The notes under the pieces: model-generated
Database searches by the model: none
What the model saw: the letters and a program-made list of their open reading frames with translations, nothing else
What the model was told of the DNA's origin: nothing
Assembly (NCBI GenBank): GCA_020465985.1
Contig: JAANYP010003714.1
Location: forward strand, 1 to 64,000
Length of the DNA stretch: 64,000 nt
DNA from: Centrapalus pauciflorus
Taxonomy: Eukaryota; Streptophyta; Magnoliopsida; Asterales; Asteraceae
Direction: 5' to 3'
Made by a program: the position numbers and the translations under genes
Part shown: positions 1-10,000 of the stretch, in pieces
How the letters are laid out: the number at the start of each line of letters is the position of its first letter
How positions within the stretch are numbered: the stretch's first letter is position 1

Positions 1-86
1 AGTAGACTTCTTTCCCCCGTCATGTGCCTGGAGCAACCACTGTCGACGAACCACTTGTTGTTTGGACCTGTAGTAATCTCCTGCAC
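1..86 (-). pseudogene. copia pol, first codons only (left array unit)
   Basis: The first 86 bases match the beginning of the pol frame of the central unit (at 10401), including the protease Asp-Ser-Gly motif followed by Cys-Ser. The rest lies outside the window. The frame is entered by GTG, not ATG, and is in phase with the gag frame upstream, from which one TAA separates it. Confidence 0.8.
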
Positions 87-101
87 ATGAAAGAAAAGAG
101 G

Positions 102-1133
102 TTAGTTATCACGGGGAACCCAAGCCATGACTGACTTGGTAATACCATTCTCGTCCACATACGTGAACTCTTTCAAGTACCCATCTCGCCTTTCAGGTGA
201 CTTGGGCCTTTGAACTGAATTCTGTTGTGGTGCCGAGTGATTTAAGTTCACTCTTTGCCTTGGTGTAGGCATTTGTTGTGGAGCTCTAGAATAATTCCTA
301 TTATATGCCATTTCTGACAGTGATCCTTGAGCTCTTACAGGTGCATACTGTCTAACTGGAGTATGTGACCTAACTGGAGTATGTGACCTTGTAGGTGTGG
401 TGCTCCTATAGACTTGCTGTGGTGCTGACCTAGATTGATTAGTGACACGATTCGGTGAATTTTTCCTAATCACTTCCTTTGGTCCAACCTTAACCGGAGT
501 GTTTTTCACAACATGTTTGGGTGCGGCCTTCACAGTTTTCTCGGTAGGTTGAGAACTACTGCTGCTTGCCACACTGGGTGAGGGCTTGACAGGTGTTGGA
601 TTCACTGTCTTAGGGGTAACATCGGCTTTCCTAAGTGGACAGTGAGAAGAAACATGCCCTTTCTCGTGACAACTGAAGCAAGACATCTTATCTATGGACT
701 TTTTGGTTGTTCCCTTAGATCTAGGTGTCTCACTAGTGTCTACTTCCTTTGGTACAGCTACGATGTCTGCCTCGTCGACCTGGTCAGCCCATGAAATTTT
801 CTGTTTTCCTGCAGGTGTTTCACTGGAGGAAGACACAAATTTCACTTTCTTGACCTTGACGGTTGAGTCAGCCACCTTAGGTGCATTTTCTACTATAGGC
901 TCAGGTGTCGGTTCAGGTAGGTCCTCTAAGTCTACTGACTTGTCAGTTTTCTCCTGAGGCTGAGGCACATAGTTCGCATTGAACGGTGGAGGAATTTCGT
1001 GAAAACCTAGACCTACAGGTTTCTTAGACTGTCTTTGGGCATCTAAGACTTTCCCTAGATTGAGGCTCGAATTCCTAAACTTTTCCAGCTTGCTATTTGC
1101 CTCTGCTACCTTAACCTTGGTCTCTGCTACCAC
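102..1133 (-). pseudogene. copia gag, C-terminal half only (left array unit)
   Basis: An open frame of about 343 codons encodes a basic, Pro/Ser/Thr-rich protein with one CCHC zinc knuckle (C-x2-C-x4-H-x4-C, near residues 151-164), a nucleic-acid-binding mark of retrotransposon Gag. The N-terminal capsid-like part and a first zinc knuckle, both present in the family copy at 31569-33287, are missing. The frame runs straight out of the LTR: the base after the LTR belongs to a damaged primer-binding site that fuses to the middle of gag, so the apparent start is GTG and no ATG is nearby. It ends with a single TAA and the pol frame continues in phase. Compared with the same segment of the central unit (10417-11448) about 13 residues differ. 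This cannot make normal Gag. Confidence 0.8.
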
Positions 1134-1134
1134 T

Positions 1135-1775
1135 TGTAAGGTCTACCACTGCAAGATCTATCTAGACGCGGATCCGTGAACGAGTGCGGAATCCTCGTTG
1201 ACGGTTAGACGGACAACTCTCAACCACGAAACACGGAGACTATTAGACGCTAAACGAACGACACACGAACGATCCTACGAACTAATTCTCTCCGAAACGG
1301 CACTCACCTAGCTGATAAACTCGAGATCGCCTTAAGCTTAATTCCTCACGAATTCTGCTAAAAGTCTCCTAATGACTCGAGTCTATCCCTAATTATAGAC
1401 CTTGATTCGAGTCTGATGTGGGCCAAACTCGAATCTGGCCCAAGGCCCATTCGAGTCTGTCCACAAGGACACTCTCGAATCTAGCCTTCATTCGAATCTA
1501 AGGCTACATTCGAATCTATCACAGATTCGAATGTCTACCTTTGTGTAATTCAAATCTAGCCAAATCACTTAAACACATAAGTGATGAAACTTATGTTTTA
1601 CTTATGTTTGAGTTAATCTTTGTCTTTATGTTTGAACTTCTTGTAATATGTTACATCAAGTTCAAACACACCATCAATAACAGACAAACACATATAAGCA
1701 TATATATCAAAACACTCGTCAAAAACACAATGCAATATCAATTAGACTGCTATCGTCAGACAGGATGTACCAACA
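1135..1775 (-). repeat. Family-1 LTR shared by left and central array units
   Basis: 641 bp, TG...CA ends on the minus strand. It is the 3' LTR of the central unit and the 5' LTR of the left one. It matches the LTR at 11450-12089 with only a handful of differences and is clearly related to the 647-bp LTRs at 30251 and 40484. Inside are many TTCGAA/TTCGAG motifs, three TGGGCC-type motifs upstream of a TATAATTA, and an 18-bp hairpin (1629-1646 with 1651-1668, two mismatches, 4-base loop). The flanking primer-binding site is damaged: after the LTR the sequence reads like the start of the tRNA-Met match but diverges after about eight bases. Confidence 0.9.
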
Positions 1776-1795
1776 GACTCCCCCTTGACGATAGC
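1749..1795 (-). promoter_or_regulatory. Polypurine tract and hairpin across the LTR edge
   Basis: On the minus strand an AAGGGGGAG tract lies next to the LTR TG end at 1775, the expected plus-strand primer. A perfect 10-base inverted repeat (1749-1758 inside the LTR, 1786-1795 in the internal region) brackets the tract and the LTR edge. The same pairing is present in all three complete family-1 junctions of this window. Confidence 0.7.
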
Positions 1796-1835
1796 TTCTA
1801 ATAAATCACACAATTGATTTAAGAACTTTGTTTAT

Positions 1836-4115
1836 TTATTGATTCAAAATACTACCAGCATACAAACCTTTCTCGACACATACCTTGACTACATTTTCAT
1901 ACTTACTTGCTTCACCGTCCATATGTGTGTCACTGGAGATCTTACAATTATACAAAATCTGAAGATCTTCTTTAGAGAGGTTTACCAGGTGAAGCGGGTC
2001 GTAGACTCTAAGAATGACTTTTTCTTCAAAATCCTCCATAACTGCTTCCCCGGTCTCAGTATCGGCGTACCACCAATGTAGATTCTGCAAAACATTCTGT
2101 GGCATTCGCTTTAGAGGCACTTTCCTCAGACATCTAGCTGGTTTATAATGAATCCTCATCCACGGTCGTCCAGTTAGAGGATCGATACGTGACGGATCCT
2201 CTACTCTTCTCCCGACCCTTGGATTCAAACGCTCGAATTTCCTTGATCTCCCCTCCTTTCTTATGATCCTTTCAATTAAGCTCGCATAGGGATCATTGCC
2301 AATGTTTATCAAATCTTTCCATGCTAGCGCAGTGATTCCGATCTTTGGCAGGGAGTCGAACGCTTTTAAAGTTCGCCTCATGTACTGAAGCCCGTCTTTC
2401 CTTTTAATTACAAATAGCTGCAGTTCTCTATCAAAGAACCAGCTTAATATGCGTTCGGACAGCTTCCCAGTACCCGACACTTTCATTGTCTTCTTAAGCT
2501 TTAACTCTTTCTGTTCAGCCCTGAACCATAATTTTCGTTTCTGTTCATTTGAAAGCTCTCTATCCGGTTCTTCTGTTGATGGCTGAGCATTCAACGCCGC
2601 ATTAACAATATCCACATTAACAATATTCTCCCCATCTATCATGTAAGTGTCCGTGATGGGATTCTGCTGCACAACTATTTCGTCCGCTTCATCATCCTCA
2701 TCAGCTACTACTTCATCATCAGATTGCCAGTCAACTATTTCTTCCGGCACAAACTCACCTTCTTCAAGCTCTTCATCTTCATCATCAAAACCTACATCCA
2801 TTGGATCATCATCGAGAACCATAAGCGCGTCAATCATCTCACTGATTTCAAAGTCTGTAGGCTGTTTTGATGAACTAGCTTCTCCCATTTCTCCTTCACC
2901 TTGACTAAGCTCCCCCTGAACTTGTGTAGCTTGAGCTGCAGGAAAATCTACAGGCTCATTCTCTTTATGTGCACCGGGATCATTGCCTTCGTCATCATTA
3001 TCTCCATGCTGGACCACCTGATCCCTACAACTTGTCTCCCCCTGAGCTTGTAGATTTTTCATGAGCTGCTCAAGGAGGGACCTCATTGATCGGATTTCTG
3101 AAGACTGATCTGCAATAAAAGATTTTAATTCAGTGTTCTCTTCCCTTACATCCTCCACAATCTTCCTTAATTCGGCATTGTCCTTGTCAAGATTTGCGTT
3201 ATGCGCCTGGAGCTCGCCGACAGCCTTTGTTAAGGTCAAGATCTGAACATGCTTGAAGTCTACACGTCCCTTGAGTTGCACAAACCTCTGATTTTCAGAA
3301 TAGGCGGTTGAGGTGGATGGAATGGACTGAATGGGAGAAGGGATGAATGGTGGTGGAATATATGGCTCATGATGCTGAGGTGGCGGTGATGGTGGAGCGG
3401 TGGATTGTGATTGGGTTTGGGTTTGAGACTGTTGGGCTTCGGATGCTGATGTTGACCCTTGCATGAACCGGTGACGCTTGGCCCTCTGCCTAGTCACCAA
3501 GGGAGCAACTTCCTCCTCTTCGAAGTCTGAATCCTCAGATTCCCTTTCTTTTCTCCTCCTCGATACTGCTGCTTCATTCACAATCAACCTAGATCCATAG
3601 GTTCCGATTTGAATTCCGGGATCTGCAGCCACTGATTCAGGAGCTTCAGCCTCCTGCTCCTCCATATCATCTGATTCTGATTCGGATGATGTCAAGCCTT
3701 CATCAGCCCTTTCTGGCTCATACTCATCCACATCTCTAAAAACATCTTCTGCTCCTTCTGGTGGACTGAGCAGCTCCCCCACTAATGCTGCGGCCACGTC
3801 CTCATTCGCATGGGGTCCTGATGCCCATATTTCTTCTAGTGTTTGCGCAATTTGTTCAGATTCAGGAACTGCACTTGAAGGCCCTGCTTCCTGTGCTTGG
3901 GGCTGCTCGCTTGTAGAAGGCCTAGATGCCTGAATTTGACTCACTGCTGGTCTCTGACGGCGTCTTTGAACTCGTGGTTGTTGTTGTTGTTGACGTTGTT
4001 GCTGCTGTTGTTGTTGTGGAAACTCAACGACCCCTGCCCAGTTGGCATTTTCCGGGGCTTGAAAATCCCTATCCACAATGGCTCCGAACAATGGACGAGC
4101 AACAGGAACAGCCAA
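1836..4115 (-). CDS. Third ORF of family-1 copia, C-terminal part (central unit)
   Basis: An open frame of 759 codons between pol and the 3' LTR. In order: glutamine run near residues 34-46, Pro/Ser/acidic low-complexity region, coiled coil with leucine heptads around 283-358, acidic Asp/Glu-rich region around 420-490 holding a hydrophobic-then-acidic motif like a SUMO-interaction motif near residue 430, then a basic C-terminal domain with several Trp. There is no signal peptide or membrane segment, so I do not call it an envelope protein. The first codon of the open frame is TTG and a stop lies just upstream; the N-terminal domain is in another frame at 4138-4839. Both array units show the same interruption, so it predates the duplication. 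Function unknown; similar third ORFs occur in other plant copia elements of the SIRE/Maximus type. Confidence 0.65.
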   Translation of the reverse strand: MAVPVARPLFGAIVDRDFQAPENANWAGVVEFPQQQQQQQRQQQQQPRVQRRRQRPAVSQIQASRPSTSEQPQAQEAGPSSAVPESEQIAQTLEEIWASGPHANEDVAAALVGELLSPPEGAEDVFRDVDEYEPERADEGLTSSESESDDMEEQEAEAPESVAADPGIQIGTYGSRLIVNEAAVSRRRKERESEDSDFEEEEVAPLVTRQRAKRHRFMQGSTSASEAQQSQTQTQSQSTAPPSPPPQHHEPYIPPPFIPSPIQSIPSTSTAYSENQRFVQLKGRVDFKHVQILTLTKAVGELQAHNANLDKDNAELRKIVEDVREENTELKSFIADQSSEIRSMRSLLEQLMKNLQAQGETSCRDQVVQHGDNDDEGNDPGAHKENEPVDFPAAQATQVQGELSQGEGEMGEASSSKQPTDFEISEMIDALMVLDDDPMDVGFDDEDEELEEGEFVPEEIVDWQSDDEVVADEDDEADEIVVQQNPITDTYMIDGENIVNVDIVNAALNAQPSTEEPDRELSNEQKRKLWFRAEQKELKLKKTMKVSGTGKLSERILSWFFDRELQLFVIKRKDGLQYMRRTLKAFDSLPKIGITALAWKDLINIGNDPYASLIERIIRKEGRSRKFERLNPRVGRRVEDPSRIDPLTGRPWMRIHYKPARCLRKVPLKRMPQNVLQNLHWWYADTETGEAVMEDFEEKVILRVYDPLHLVNLSKEDLQILYNCKISSDTHMDGEASKYENVVKVCVEKGLYAGSILNQ

Positions 4116-4137
4116 TTTTCATCGGTGTGAGGAACAA

Positions 4138-4839
4138 TCAGCAAAAATCCGTTTGTCCAATAATGTTAACACTCAGAGAGTCATTTGACGGCGGCAAGTC
4201 TGGCAAGAAATGCCTAATCAGCATCATAATGAATCTAGGGTACAGCAAAAATCTTTCCCTTTCTGGAGCCGCAATCTGATGAACGAACTCCGAGAAGAAC
4301 ATCTGTGAAAAACTGAACTTCTGATTGTATACCAATGCAATAACCCCAGATTGGATCTTTGACACTATGTAATCAAATCCAGCTTTCTTCGGCGCAAAAC
4401 AGACCATGAATACATGCACCAAGAATCTCCATTGCCCAATCAGGCCACTCTTCATGTATGATGACTTTGCAACATCCAAACTGTATCCCATCCTCAGAAA
4501 AGCAGTCTGCCTAATACTTAACGGAAAGTCAATAGGCCCATCTTCTTGTTCCTGAGATCCCAACTGCAGAACCTGACGCAACATGTCTGCAGAGAAGACT
4601 AACGGCTGTCCAGCGATTCTCGTTCTTAGAACTGTCGGGGTGACAGTGCAATCAACTTGTAAATGGTCGTAAAACTGTCGTACATATGAAATAACAATTG
4701 GGATGTTATGGTATAGAGCAAAGCTAATCCTAGATTCAGCTAGGAAATCCAATACTTGGCGATAACCCTGCGCCTCAGGGATATTATTGTCGGGATTAAG
4801 AACCATATTATGCTTTGGAACAAAAGCTCGAACCGCCAT
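4138..4839 (-). CDS. Third ORF of family-1 copia, N-terminal domain (central unit)
   Basis: The ATG at 4839 is the first after a consensus 3' splice site (TTTATTGTGCAG, ending at 4842). An in-frame ATG further upstream lies inside the putative intron. The product of about 233 residues has a motif W-R-x-L-x2-V-x3-C-x3-K-x2-G-x-D that aligns without gaps with the start of the third ORF of the family-2 element at 53246 (about 8 of 20 identical by eye), and a later Y-x-R-F-x3-I also aligns. Its layout recalls the 'putative plant transposon protein' domain; this is from memory and untested. The frame stops at 4138, 22 bases before the 759-codon frame starts in another phase, so a full-length protein would need a frame change. 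Confidence 0.6.
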   Translation of the reverse strand: MAVRAFVPKHNMVLNPDNNIPEAQGYRQVLDFLAESRISFALYHNIPIVISYVRQFYDHLQVDCTVTPTVLRTRIAGQPLVFSADMLRQVLQLGSQEQEDGPIDFPLSIRQTAFLRMGYSLDVAKSSYMKSGLIGQWRFLVHVFMVCFAPKKAGFDYIVSKIQSGVIALVYNQKFSFSQMFFSEFVHQIAAPERERFLLYPRFIMMLIRHFLPDLPPSNDSLSVNIIGQTDFC

Positions 4840-4841
4840 TT

Positions 4842-5375
4842 CTGCACAATAAACAAAACTGTTAGATTCATTAAAAATCAATAAACTTGTTTAAATTTAA
4901 ATTTGTTTCATTTTGTACTTGTTTAAGTACAAAATCTAACACAATTAAATTTCTACAAGTTTAATAAAATTTAAATTAAACAGTGCAAATAAATAATAGA
5001 TTCGAAAATAACAGATTCGAAGTGTCCCTATTCGAGTCTAATGGACAGATTCGAAGATCATGGTCGTCTCGAATCTAATGACAGATTCGAGAAACCCATG
5101 AACAGATTCGAAGTCCATGAACAGACTCGAAACCCCGTCGGCTAACTTTTTCAACAAAACCCAAGATTTTAACCATTTTGAACTTAGTAAATCACATACA
5201 TTAGTTCAACTAGGTTCTAATCATTGATTTATGCTTTTAATTTGATCTTTTATAGGTCCAAACTTGGTAATTTAGCAAAAACCCTATTTCGACCCATAAA
5301 ACTTCAAAATTCGACGATTTAGTCTAAAATTGTGTATAAAACTACACAAATCTTGTACAATCCGGTTGATTATAC
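4842..5375 (-). other. Putative intron in the leader of the family-1 third ORF
   Basis: On the minus strand CTAG/GTATAATC at 5376/5375 is a good 5' splice site and TTTATTGTGCAG ending at 4842 a good 3' splice site, three bases before the ORF's ATG. The 534-base segment is AT-rich, contains ATG triplets that splicing would remove, and carries several TTCGAA/TTCGAG motifs near 5000-5130. Splicing is inferred from signals only. Confidence 0.5.
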
Positions 5376-5540
5376 CTAGATGTATCTGTAGAATCGAAAC
5401 ACCAAGTAAGAGACTCGACAAAATGTCGTTTAGGAGAATTACGATGGACTCGAAGAATAGATTCGAAATCGCCTTTAGACTCGAGTGTACAGATTCGAAA
5501 ACAGTAAATCTTAAATGTCTTCACTGTTGACCTATTTATA
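5376..5540 (-). promoter_or_regulatory. Putative internal promoter (TATAAATA) and ATG-free first exon of family-1 third ORF
   Basis: A canonical TATAAATA occupies 5533-5540 on the minus strand. A start about 30 bases downstream would give a first exon of roughly 130 bases ending at the 5' splice site at 5376. That stretch contains no ATG and is studded with TTCGAA/TTCGAG motifs, as is the upstream side (5541-5625). The arrangement matches, feature for feature, the leader of the third ORF in the family-2 element. Confidence 0.45.
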
Positions 5541-7026
5541 CCACCAACCCTCGATTCTAAGCATAGATTCGAGTCTACTGACAGATTCGAAGTACTCCTT
5601 ATTCGAGTCTGTCATAGATTCGAAACCACCAATACTTAGAAAAATTTCAAAAATTTTGAAATAATTTCAACTTTTCCAACCTTTTTCTACGGTATCGTGT
5701 AACCAGATAAACTATGCCAATTCTTTTACCCTAAGCTCAAGATAGTTCACGCAATGTTTATTTTATCCAACTTTGAATGCACCCTCAGTAACTTTTGACC
5801 TTATTTACCTAAGTAAAAATTAAACTAAACTAAAATAAAATAAAATAAACTAAGGTAAAAATAAAATAAAATAAAATTTTAACCAAAAAATTTATTCTAG
5901 ACTTAAGCTAAACTTAAAGAATTTACAAGCTAAGCAAAATACTAAACAACATATTTTTGATGAGTATAGTCTAAGAGAGGTTCAATCAGATAGCGATGTC
6001 CGATACTAACTTTCAGTACTTAAACTTTCACACTTAGGAATTTTTGATTCCTTTGATTGTTTGTCGTGACATACCTATTTAGCCGATTGTTGGTATTGTA
6101 CCCCGTTAAACATTCTACATTTCGGAATATCCCTTAACCTTTTTATTTATCAGGAAATTATCTTACGTGACTCAGACATAGACATACTTTTATGATCAAG
6201 GCACACAGACAAAGACTCTAACTTGTTGGTAATTGCAAACTTTCTTTAAAAGACAAACATCGGACACAGGTCTGTATTTTCATATAACAAAGTGTCTTAG
6301 TTCGACTTAAGGTTTATTTTTAAAGTTAGCAGACAGCGGTGACAGGTCTGTACTGACGTACAACAAAGCGACATATCTGCTAACCCGAATCTAAACAGAG
6401 ACAACAGGTCTGTACTTACGTACAACAGAGTTGCATGTTTTCGACTCTCAGTTACATATGATATTTCTATTCTTTTCATTTTTAGATGTATTTGATGTTG
6501 CCATACATCCCCAGAAAGTTTGCATACCTCATTTAGACTCAAAGTTTGTATGTCTTGTACATAAAAATTAAGACCGATTGGTCGTACATCTAAGTGAGTG
6601 ACACGCTTGACTTTTTCTAGATTATTTTATTAGCCTTGAGATTCCCTATATGTATTATGCCTACCAACATATCAAACTAAATAAAGTATAACACTTAGGA
6701 TTTAGTTGCATTATGTGTGAAAGCCTAAATACTTAGAGTCTGTAACAACGGTGCTAATTTTCGTCACTTTGAACCTATGTATCTAAGACTTAACTCTTTT
6801 TTCTGATATTCTCTTTTTTTGTATTTTTGTAATTTTCTCTCTTTTTTCTTTTGTTTTTCATAAGAAAAGCAGTAAAATAAGCTAACCTACTAACTTACTA
6901 AAAATAGAAACTTACTAAAAATAGAAACTTACTAAAGATAGAAACTTTCCTAAATTAGCAGACTACTGTAAAGAAAGAAATACTACGACTCTACAAGAAA
7001 ATAAACTTACTACTACTAAGGCCAAT
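5541..7026 (-). other. Non-coding region between pol and third ORF (central unit)
   Basis: About 1.5 kb without a credible reading frame. It is AT-rich with runs of TAAAA near 5830-5880. Around 6240-6450 a motif reading GACAGGTCTGTACTGACGTACAACAAAG recurs about three times with changes. No splice or tRNA-like signal was recognised. The same region is present in the right unit and, inverted, in the copy at 37830-39226. Confidence 0.7.
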
Positions 7027-10000
7027 TTACTCTGGGTTGCGCATTCCATTCAGTTGAATTAAATACTCAAACCGTGTCTTATCAAACGCTTTGGTAAATA
7101 AATCTGCATTATTATCTTCTGTTGCCACTTTTACCAGTTTGATTAAGTTCTTTTCAGCACAATCACGAATAAAATGATGCCTAATGTCTATGTGCTTTGT
7201 TTTGTTGTGTTTGACTGGATTATTAGTTATAGCAATAGTAGACTGGTTATCTATCCTAATTGGAGTTTGAGTGTAAGCCAAACCGTAATCCCGCAATTGT
7301 TGTTGTATCCACAGAACCTGTGAGCAGCAACTACCAGCAGCAACATACTCGGCCTTGCACGTTGACACGGCTACCGACGTTTGTTTCTTGCATTGCCAGG
7401 ACACCAGTCTCCCTCCTAGGAACTGACAACCTCCAGTCGTTGATTTGCGCGTCAAGCTGCATCCTCCGTAGTCAGAATCTGTGAACGCTTCCAACTCTAG
7501 ATCTCCCTCCGCGTGATACCAAAGTCCCAGCTTCGGTTTCGACTTGAGGTATCGTAGAATCCGCTTCACAGCTTTCATATGCATCTCCTTCGGATTCGCT
7601 TGAAACCTAGCACAAATACACACAGCAAACATAATATCAGGTCTTGAAGCAGTTAAATACATAAGTGACCCAATCATGGCCCGATATAAAGTCGGATCCA
7701 CATCGGTATCACTTTCAGTACCCGGCCCGAGATTGTGATTCACTTGAATCGGCGTGCTGAAGTGGGCAGTCAACTTTGTTCCTTCCATCCCGAAACGCTC
7801 TAATATGTCATAGACATACTTAGTCTGATGGATAAACATCCCTTTCCTCTTTTGGTCAACTTGTAACCCCAAAAAGAAATTCAACTCCCCCATAGCACTC
7901 ATCTCGAACTTAGACTTCATCACCTTCTCGAAATCTTTGCACATCTGTTCGTCTGATGATCCAAAGATGATATCATCGACGTACACTTGTACCAAGATAA
8001 AGTCTTCACCCTTCCTCTTAACAAACAGAGTAATATCTATCCTACCCCTTTCAAAACCGTTTTCTAAAAGATGGTTGGATAGAGTCTCATACCACGCCCT
8101 AGGTGCCTGATGTAATCCATAAAGAGACTTATCTAAGCGATATACTCTATCAGGATATTTTGGATCTGTGAATCCGGGCGGTTGTTCTACATACACCAAC
8201 TCCTTCACTTTCCCATATAGGAAAGCACTCTTAACGTCTAACTGATATACCTTAAATCCTTTGAAGGAGGCAAACGCTAGAAACAACCTAATGGCTTCCA
8301 GCCTTGCTACTGGTGCAAAAACCTCGTTGTAATCGATTCCCTCCTCTTGGTTGAAACCCTTTACAACTAACCTAGCCTTGTTGCGCGTGACTATACCCCG
8401 ATCGTCTCTTTTGCACTTAAAAACCCATTTGGTTCCTATGGCAATCTCCCCTCGAGGTAACGGAACTAACTCCCACACTTCTAGTTTCCTAAATTGCGAC
8501 AGTTCTTCCTGCATCGCTTCAATCCAAGAGTTATCCTTAAGTGCCATTTGCACATTTTCAGGCTCTACTTGCGATATGAAACACGAATAGAGACATGTGT
8601 GATATGCCTCGGAGTCGTTTATCATCGACAACAACACTGTGTTGTTATTTACACTACTCCTTGTCCTCACACCCTCGTTAGGATTTCCTATGATGCTTTC
8701 TAATGGATGGTTCTTGTTAATCCTAGAGGTCTCTATATCATCAACCCTTAGATTATCTCCTAAGTCAGATCCTATTTCACCTAATGGGGGAACAGGCTCA
8801 GCTTCTACATTTTCCTCCTCACGGATGTTTTCCTCAGAGTTTGAACTCGATGCTTGAGTCTGATTCTTAGTGGTAGGTGCCTCTTGATCAGCAACTTCTG
8901 GAGATCTATCTACAGTCGCAGTAGGCTCAGATGTAGATTCAAACGTGGTCCTCGGAAAGATATGGCCATCGTCGTTCAGATGCAACGTCGCCATGTCCTT
9001 TTCGATTGTACCTGAATTATCATCCAAAGGAATGTTAAATGACTCAAATAACTTATCATAGTCAAATATCCATTCCGGACCAGTTTGGGGTTCATGTGTA
9101 TAACTTGTAACTTCAATGTTATACACAATATCCACAGTACCATTTGTTTTGTTAAACACCCGTTTGTTTGGTGAGTTCGGCACATAACCTAGGAAGTATC
9201 CTTCGTCAGCCTTTTCACCAAACTTCGGTTGATGTTTTGCTCTTAAAAGAGTGCATGGTACTCCAAACGGTTCGAATCCAGTTAAGTTAGGTGGCCGTTT
9301 ATTCAAAATTTCATAGCATGTTTTGTTCAAAGATTTAACTGTAAGGACTCGGTTTAAAATATGGCACGCGGTATTCACTGCCTCCCCCCAAAACATGGTA
9401 GGAAGCTTTGAATCCGAAAGCATAGTACTTGCAGCTTCAATCAATGTTCTATTTTTATGTTCGGCCACCCCATTCTGTTGAGGTTCATATGGTGCACTGA
9501 ATTGATGCACTATGCCCTTTGATAGGCAATATACACCAATTACAGTGTTTTTGAATTCAGTCCCATTATCACTACGAATTATTTTAACCCTTGTTCCGTA
9601 GGAGTTCTCCACTTGGTCTAAGAACCCGATGAGCTTGGTAGCCGTCTCGTCCTTCGTACCTAAAAAGAAAACCCAAGAAAAACGTGAGTAATCGTCAGTG
9701 ATAACGAAGCAATACCAACTACCTCCGATACTCCTTTTGTTGATTGGGCCGAAAAGGTCCATATGCAACAAATCGAATGTTGAGGTTATGGAATTCTGCT
9801 TCTTGGACTTGTGTGTCTTCTTATGTTGTTTGCCCTTCATGCACGGTAGACACTTGTCCTCGAACTGAAAACTTTTCATGGGCACACCCTGCACCAGTCC
9901 ATTCTTCGTTATGTAATTCATCTTTCTTAGGTGCAGGTGAGCGATGCGTCTGTGCCACAGTAGTGATTCCGTCTCTGAAGCTTTGGATAATAGACAGATT

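Noticed and set aside
1541..1801. 86-codon frame on the plus strand of the family-1 LTR
   Set aside because: Antisense to the LTR, spans the hairpin and polypurine tract, repeated identically in the second LTR only because the DNA is identical.
1836..4115. Envelope protein as the function of the third ORF
   Set aside because: No signal peptide, membrane span or cysteine-rich ectodomain in either family; coiled coil, acidic and basic regions fit a nuclear or nucleic-acid-associated protein better.
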